Assembly: GCA_964036315.1 (NCBI GenBank)
Contig: OZ038479.1
Location: 57,514,246-57,578,245, forward strand
Length of the DNA: 64,000 nt
Origin: Acanthosepion esculentum
Taxonomy: Eukaryota > Mollusca > Cephalopoda > Sepiida > Sepiidae
Direction of reading: 5' to 3'
Positions within the stretch are counted from its first letter, which is position 1. Every line of letters starts with the position of its first letter. The notes beneath the pieces were generated by a model. The model saw nothing but the letters and a program-made list of their open reading frames with translations, did not search any database and had not been told where the DNA came from. Below, one piece after another: positions 59,559 to 64,000 of the stretch. Position numbers and translations under genes: made by a program.

Positions 59559-60000
59559 ATGGCAGCATCAACATCCAACAAAGTTTTTATTGAGGAGTTC
59601 TTCTTTGATTCGAACTCCAGTGATGATTTTGAAGGCTTTACTCAAGTGGATATTGACAATGAAATGCTTGGGAGATGATAGCCACACTAGGGACATGGAG
59701 GAAAGTAATGGCGAGTACTAGGTGCCGAGTGGATACTATCATTCATGGCTGACTAATTTTGTGGATGTACATGATAGCCTTTCTGAAGGTGAATTATTTC
59801 ATCTATTTATAAATGATGAAATAATAGATTTATTTGTCAGTGAGACAAATAAATATGCTAGTCGGGTGAAAGAAAAAGCAAACAAATGCTGGTGTCATAT
59901 GTAAACATGTGAAAGGACACCACTTTCGACAGAATGAAAGCCGCCTTAGCCATTTTTGCATTTTATTGCACTCCAGAACTCCACAAGGATTAATAAAAGT
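59559..60000 (+). pseudogene. piggyBac-like transposase N-terminal relic
   Basis: The ATG at 59559 opens MAASTSNKVFIEEFFFDSNS with an acidic stretch, stopped after GR. A second frame (59722-59904) reads LTNFVDVHDSLSEGELFHLF, then INDEIIDLFVSETNKYA, closely resembling the region just before the catalytic core in piggyBac-derived transposases (F-ELFF-DE-I--IV-ETN-YA). No catalytic Asp region follows. It is a decayed fragment. Confidence 0.65.
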
Positions 60001-60269
60001 TAAAGTATGTTAAATTGTTAATGTACTTGTTTTTTATTTTGTTTTCCAAATTTGTGTTTACAAAATCAAAACATAAGGAATTACATGAAAATATTAATCC
60101 TTTTATTAGTATACAAAAAAATAAAATCTATACATATAATACAAAGAAGTTGAAATAATTTTAAAACAGTAGGTGACCATGTTTTTTGTGCCCTCAAAAT
60201 AATGCAGTAGAAGGAGGAACAATTCTAGAAATGTTTTCAAATGTTTCATCCACCTTACAAGGTAGCAAT

Positions 60270-60510
60270 TATTATTTACATCCACTTCTAAGAGTGTGAG
60301 TTCAGGCAGTGGAGAACTTTCAGGGGGAAAATTAGCAGGAGATAACTGAACTGGAACAGTCTACCCCAGTGATTGAAATAAAGGGTTCAGTTCAAAATTC
60401 CAACCACCTGAAGAAGGCCGGAGCGTACAACGGCCGAAACATTGTGACAAATATGGCGACAAAGATGAGGACAATAGTCCGACTAATGTAAATACTGTAC
60501 ATAATACCTC
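60270..60510 (+). mobile_element. SINE body, head-truncated copy
   Basis: Same body as the SINE at 19330-19680: GAACAGTCTACCCCAGTGAT, then CCTGAAGAAGGCCGGAGCGT, then AATAGTCCGACTAATGTAAA. It starts in a damaged B-box region, and no A box is present. Confidence 0.8.
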
Positions 60511-61380
60511 ATCTCGGAAATATAGACACTCATAATTGTTATCCTGTTGTCTGTTTGTAATTTGTCAAAACGGTTTGTTTATAAATGGAAAGAATAATCT
60601 CTAAAAGAAAAATATCATTGTCATTTTATATTGTATATAATTCTTCCTCAACAGAAAAGGAAATTATTTAAGATATTGACTTGATATTTGTTAAAAGATG
60701 TAGCAACTTCATTTCCTTTATTTTCACTTGAGAATAGTTTTCTGATTCCAGTATTAATATCCAACAAGAAACAGTTGGAGATTTATTGAATTCACATTAC
60801 AAAATTCTCAATCTTTATTAAGTAGAAAAAACAGAAACTGATTTTGTTTTATAACTTCTGATAAATTCTGCCATTGGATTCTCTAAGTTGTGACTCTAAA
60901 GCCTGCACTTGCATTGCATTTCATGAGCAAAAATGAAATTATATTTTTCTCCCTGTTGGTGAATGTCATTTGAAAGACTGGTTTGTTAGGCTTGATTCAT
61001 TTACATCCATGGTTGCATCTGTCCTGTTTGGTTGTCATTTCAGTTGTGTAAATTTAAGGAACTTTTCATTTCATGCTCACAAAACTATTTGGCTTATTTT
61101 TCTCAGTATCTATGTACATTTCAAGAAAAACAAGTTTTGTAAGCTTACTGGGTAATTCATTATTGCAGTATAACACATCTTCAACTCTCTCCAGATAAAA
61201 CAAGCTAGAAAAAAGTATTTACAGATTTTAAAATTATATGGAAAATAATGACATTTATCCCTTTAGTAAAGGTAATTTTGTTAAAGTAGACTTTTAGAAG
61301 AATGGTCTTTTAAGCTTGCATCCTTTGCTGCCATTGTGATGAATTTGGTGACAGTTCTCCACTCATCTGCCACTGCACAA
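60511..61380. other. Unassigned stretch
   Basis: A 61-codon frame at 60970-61155 without motifs. Nothing else seen. Confidence 0.4.
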
Positions 61381-61957
61381 CCTGATGACATCCAAGTTTG
61401 GCTGTGTCTGCATACACAGCCAACTTGCTATGTCACGGATTTATTCACTTGGTTGTAATCAAATTCACAACAAATGCTTTTCAAGGTGGGGAAATAGCAA
61501 CAATGTGAATTCTCACTTAGCCAAAGGAAAGATAGCTGGTTATCTCCTTAGCTGGCACTGGTTCCTTCTTCCCTGGCTGCTGGGTAGCTAATGACTCATT
61601 GGTAGCTTACATATTTCTCTGGCTGCTGGACCCTCTTTTTTTGCTGCTTATATGGATAATGACTGGAGTCCCATCCCCTTATCCATTGACTTGTGTTCTG
61701 GAAGTTGGGGACTACCCAAAAAGCTGAATGGGTGGTCAGCTTCTTCAAATGATACTTTTATGATTATCTAAAATCATTAACAAGTTTTTATGTTTGCCAA
61801 TTCAAAGGCAGCTGTAGACATAAATTTCCAAAACACTGACACTTAAGTTTATTCAAAGATGAACTGGAGGCAAAGTTCCTACAAAACTCCCATAACTAAG
61901 TGGACTTAAAAGAAATTTATCTACTTCCAAAGATGCATGAGACATTGTATTGTTACA
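61380..61957 (-). repeat. Probable 3' LTR of a minus-strand Ty3/gypsy element
   Basis: On the minus strand a purine tract GGTAGGGGAGGAT runs straight into TGTAACAATACAATGTCTCA, which starts at 61957, the classic polypurine tract-LTR junction. AATAAA signals occur inside (about 61850 and 61440, minus). The far end could not be fixed because the 5' LTR is outside the window. Confidence 0.55.
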
Positions 61958-62700
61958 ATCCTCCCCTACCAAATTTTTATCATTTATATAAATTATAACA
62001 AGACTATATATAATCAATAAAAAATTAATTAAAATAAATAAAGCAATTAAGTACAATAGTAATATTTTATATGCAGCTCAAAACATGAAATTCTACATAG
62101 TCTCACCCCCCCCCAAACACCCCCTAAAAACTTGCAGATGGACCCCAACCACCTCGGAAGGTAGTTCAACCCAAAAAGGGATAAATTCTGGGCAGGTCCC
62201 AGCCCTCTGAAATGTTATACCAGAGGTCAGTTAGCAGCCCTTCTCTTCTGTTCAAGCCATTACAAGTAGATTTCAATCACTTCCAGAAAAATGTCACGTT
62301 ACAAGAATAGTCAATCTCCAGGCCTTCCAAAGAGAAAAACAATACCAAAAACACAAGGGAATTTGAATCACCCCTTCAAGTAACTCAGATCACAGGAAGT
62401 GTCATTTCTACCAACCTTTCAAAATAACAAGAAAACTTTAACCACCTCTTCAAATTTTTCCATTTCATAATGCCCCACCCCCACAAAACATGTCATTTTT
62501 GCATACCACAGAAATGAAAGCCAGTAATACCCCTTCATCATGATAAAAACCAGAGAAAATGGGGAGTGTCATCACCTGATCTTCGTCATAAAATAAGATT
62601 CACAATGCTCATGACTCACTGCACAAAATCACCCTAAAGAAAAAGAATGAAACCATGTTTATCACAAGTCACAACAATTTGCAAAAGAACACACACAAGA

Positions 62701-62767
<67 letters not shown>

Positions 62768-63500
62768 GCAGTCTATTGGTCGGTTCCTGTGTAGTATATA
62801 AAATCATCAGACACAAGGGTGAAATTTTCTTCCCTGTTTTTTCTCTTTCTTTTTTTCCTTTGGATTTCACATATCTAGTTGGAAATTGTAGCCTCTCTCC
62901 AATCTGTCTGAATCTTGGGGAGTTATGAGGTCCATTAATCTCCTGTCTTCACCCTCACATTCTCTCTCTGGATCATTTTGTACTCAATGCCTTTTCAACC
63001 AATGTCTCCCATAATCCGCTAACACTATAACTGACAACCAAACTATAGTATTTGCTGTTGGGTCCCCTTCAGTAGAGTGATTTCTCCCCACCATTGCTAA
63101 CTTATCCACTAATCTAATGGTTTTAATAATTGGGGTAATTTGTGCACAGTTACATTTGTTTTCTTTATTAGGATCTCCTGTATACTTGCTAGTTGAAACA
63201 TCTACCCAGGCTAGAAAGGACTACTGGGCTTCAAATGATTCATCCACCTGTTAGTGCCATGGGAGGGTTTTCCCAAAGACAGAGCAACCATCTGAATTGT
63301 GATAATGGCCAGGTGCTGGGTAGCTTTTACAGTCACTGTCTGTTTTCTTATACATACCCCCAATAAGTCCAGTTTCCAGCCTATACATTACTAATTTGTT
63401 TCAACTCTTCTAGGTAACCCTCACTAATTATCCACTTTAATCTGATAATTATTACTATGACATGTTTCAACACACAGGTTGGGATTATGAGGACGAATAG
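61958..63500. other. Decayed interior of the minus-strand element, with (AT)n
   Basis: Runs of C at 62105-62114. A long (AT)n tract lies at 62706-62764. Minus-strand translations give no secure domain. Confidence 0.4.
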
Positions 63501-63509
63501 CAATAAGAC

Positions 63510-64000
63510 CCTCACAGTGGGTACCACCAGCACTATAAACATGACATGCTGAAAAATTCCAGATGCAGCGGCCAGTCTGAAAGCACGATACTGAACTGGT
63601 ATAATGCAAAAATGACAGGCAAATTCGGCCTTTTCTCTTTTGGCTTTGTAGAGGGCTACTTGCTAGGAGTCAGACCTCAAATCAAGGCTGAAAAAATTAG
63701 CTAACTTCCCTGGCAATGCTAACATGTCATCGATCAAGGGTGTGGGGTAGGCTAGTGGTTTAATTATCTTATTCAGAGTCCTCCATGGTGATGTGGAGCA
63801 TTCTATTATTCCTGCCTCCAGCACATCCCCCCAACTACCTCTTGTGTGAGCTTGCCCTTAATCAGTGGGGTCTGGTATAGTCTTAGCACCATAGGCAGGT
63901 GATTGTCCATGTCTATCCTCATTTCTACTATTTTTATCTAGCTTAAGTCGGTGTCTGACTTGGCTACCACATCTCTCTTATCTCTAACAGAAGACTGGAT
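63510..64000 (-). pseudogene. Ty3/gypsy reverse transcriptase relic
   Basis: Read on the minus strand from the window edge: AKTIPDPTD, then VLEAGIIECSTSPWRTL, then LAYPTPLIDDMLALPGKLAN, then FFSLDLRSDS, stop, QVALYKAKREKAEFACHF, then QYRAFRLAAASGIFQHVM. This is the order of gypsy RT motifs (EAGVIEPSTSPWASP, YPLPRIDD, FSTLDLRSGYWQV, KTAFVTPFGLYQF, MPFGLANAPATFQ-LM). About 20 residues after SPW, including the FCVDYR motif, are deleted, and a stop interrupts the LDL motif. The rest of the gene lies beyond the window. Confidence 0.75.

Noticed and set aside
60409..60446. Hammerhead-like CTGAAGA-GGCCG...CGGCC-GAAAC in the SINE body
   Set aside because: Stem II is good but an extra A separates it from the core, and no helix I or III pairing is visible; treated as a SINE hairpin.
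62634..62928. Frames with a long Tyr-Ile repeat
   Set aside because: Produced by the (AT)n microsatellite.

Overview
The window is AT-rich, repeat-dominated metazoan nuclear DNA. It most likely comes from a mollusc, and probably a coleoid cephalopod such as an octopus. That assignment is inference. It rests on tandem C2H2 zinc-finger genes built almost only of near-identical [20 protein letters not shown] fingers, a tRNA-derived SINE, and a dense mixture of Tc1, pogo, Penelope-like, LINE and Ty3/gypsy remains. No bacterial-type gene, operon, tRNA, rRNA or CRISPR array was seen. The only reading frames that look like host genes are two C2H2 zinc-finger genes on the minus strand.

Layout. 1-3600: AT-rich dispersed repeats (called family B and family A here). 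3880-5090: a 154-bp tandem satellite made from a piece of a LINE reverse transcriptase. 5139-5485: a pogo-type MITE. 5870-6490: a Penelope-like relic with a GIY-YIG fragment. 7345-9606: two different Tc1 elements side by side. 9797-10092: a 43-bp minisatellite. 10793-10949: a palindromic MITE. 11270-14293 and 21930-25030: two copies of a segmental duplication, each carrying one zinc-finger gene; the first is cut off by a 5'-truncated Tc1 copy. 15030-18150: family B and two small MITEs. 18480-21880: family A, interrupted by a SINE, a solo LTR with target-site duplication and a pogo end. 25446-26470: two converging TE relics. 26470-31480: families B and A.

32004-39172 is the best resolved part: a nest of retroelements. 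An older Ty3/gypsy-like element (LTRs 32090-32234 and 38392-38532, target duplication ATGAT) was hit in its protease by a younger, internally deleted gypsy element (33237-35761, two 238-bp LTRs differing at 2 sites, target duplication ATGGC). Its integrase was hit by a 476-482 bp LTR-like insert. The older element has no tRNA-type primer site. The 17 nt directly after its 5' LTR are an exact reverse complement of an LTR-internal stretch, as expected for self-primed reverse transcription; I consider this the most interesting signal in the window.

39526-48870 holds paired dispersed repeats, inverted-repeat elements and two striking hairpins. 49030-56640 is mostly families A and B. The last 7.5 kb holds relics of an unassigned repeat-borne protein, a piggyBac-like transposase, a second SINE, an (AT)n tract and a decayed Ty3/gypsy element on the minus strand. 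The window reads as heterochromatin-like intergenic DNA in which a zinc-finger pair has been duplicated and partly eroded by transposons.
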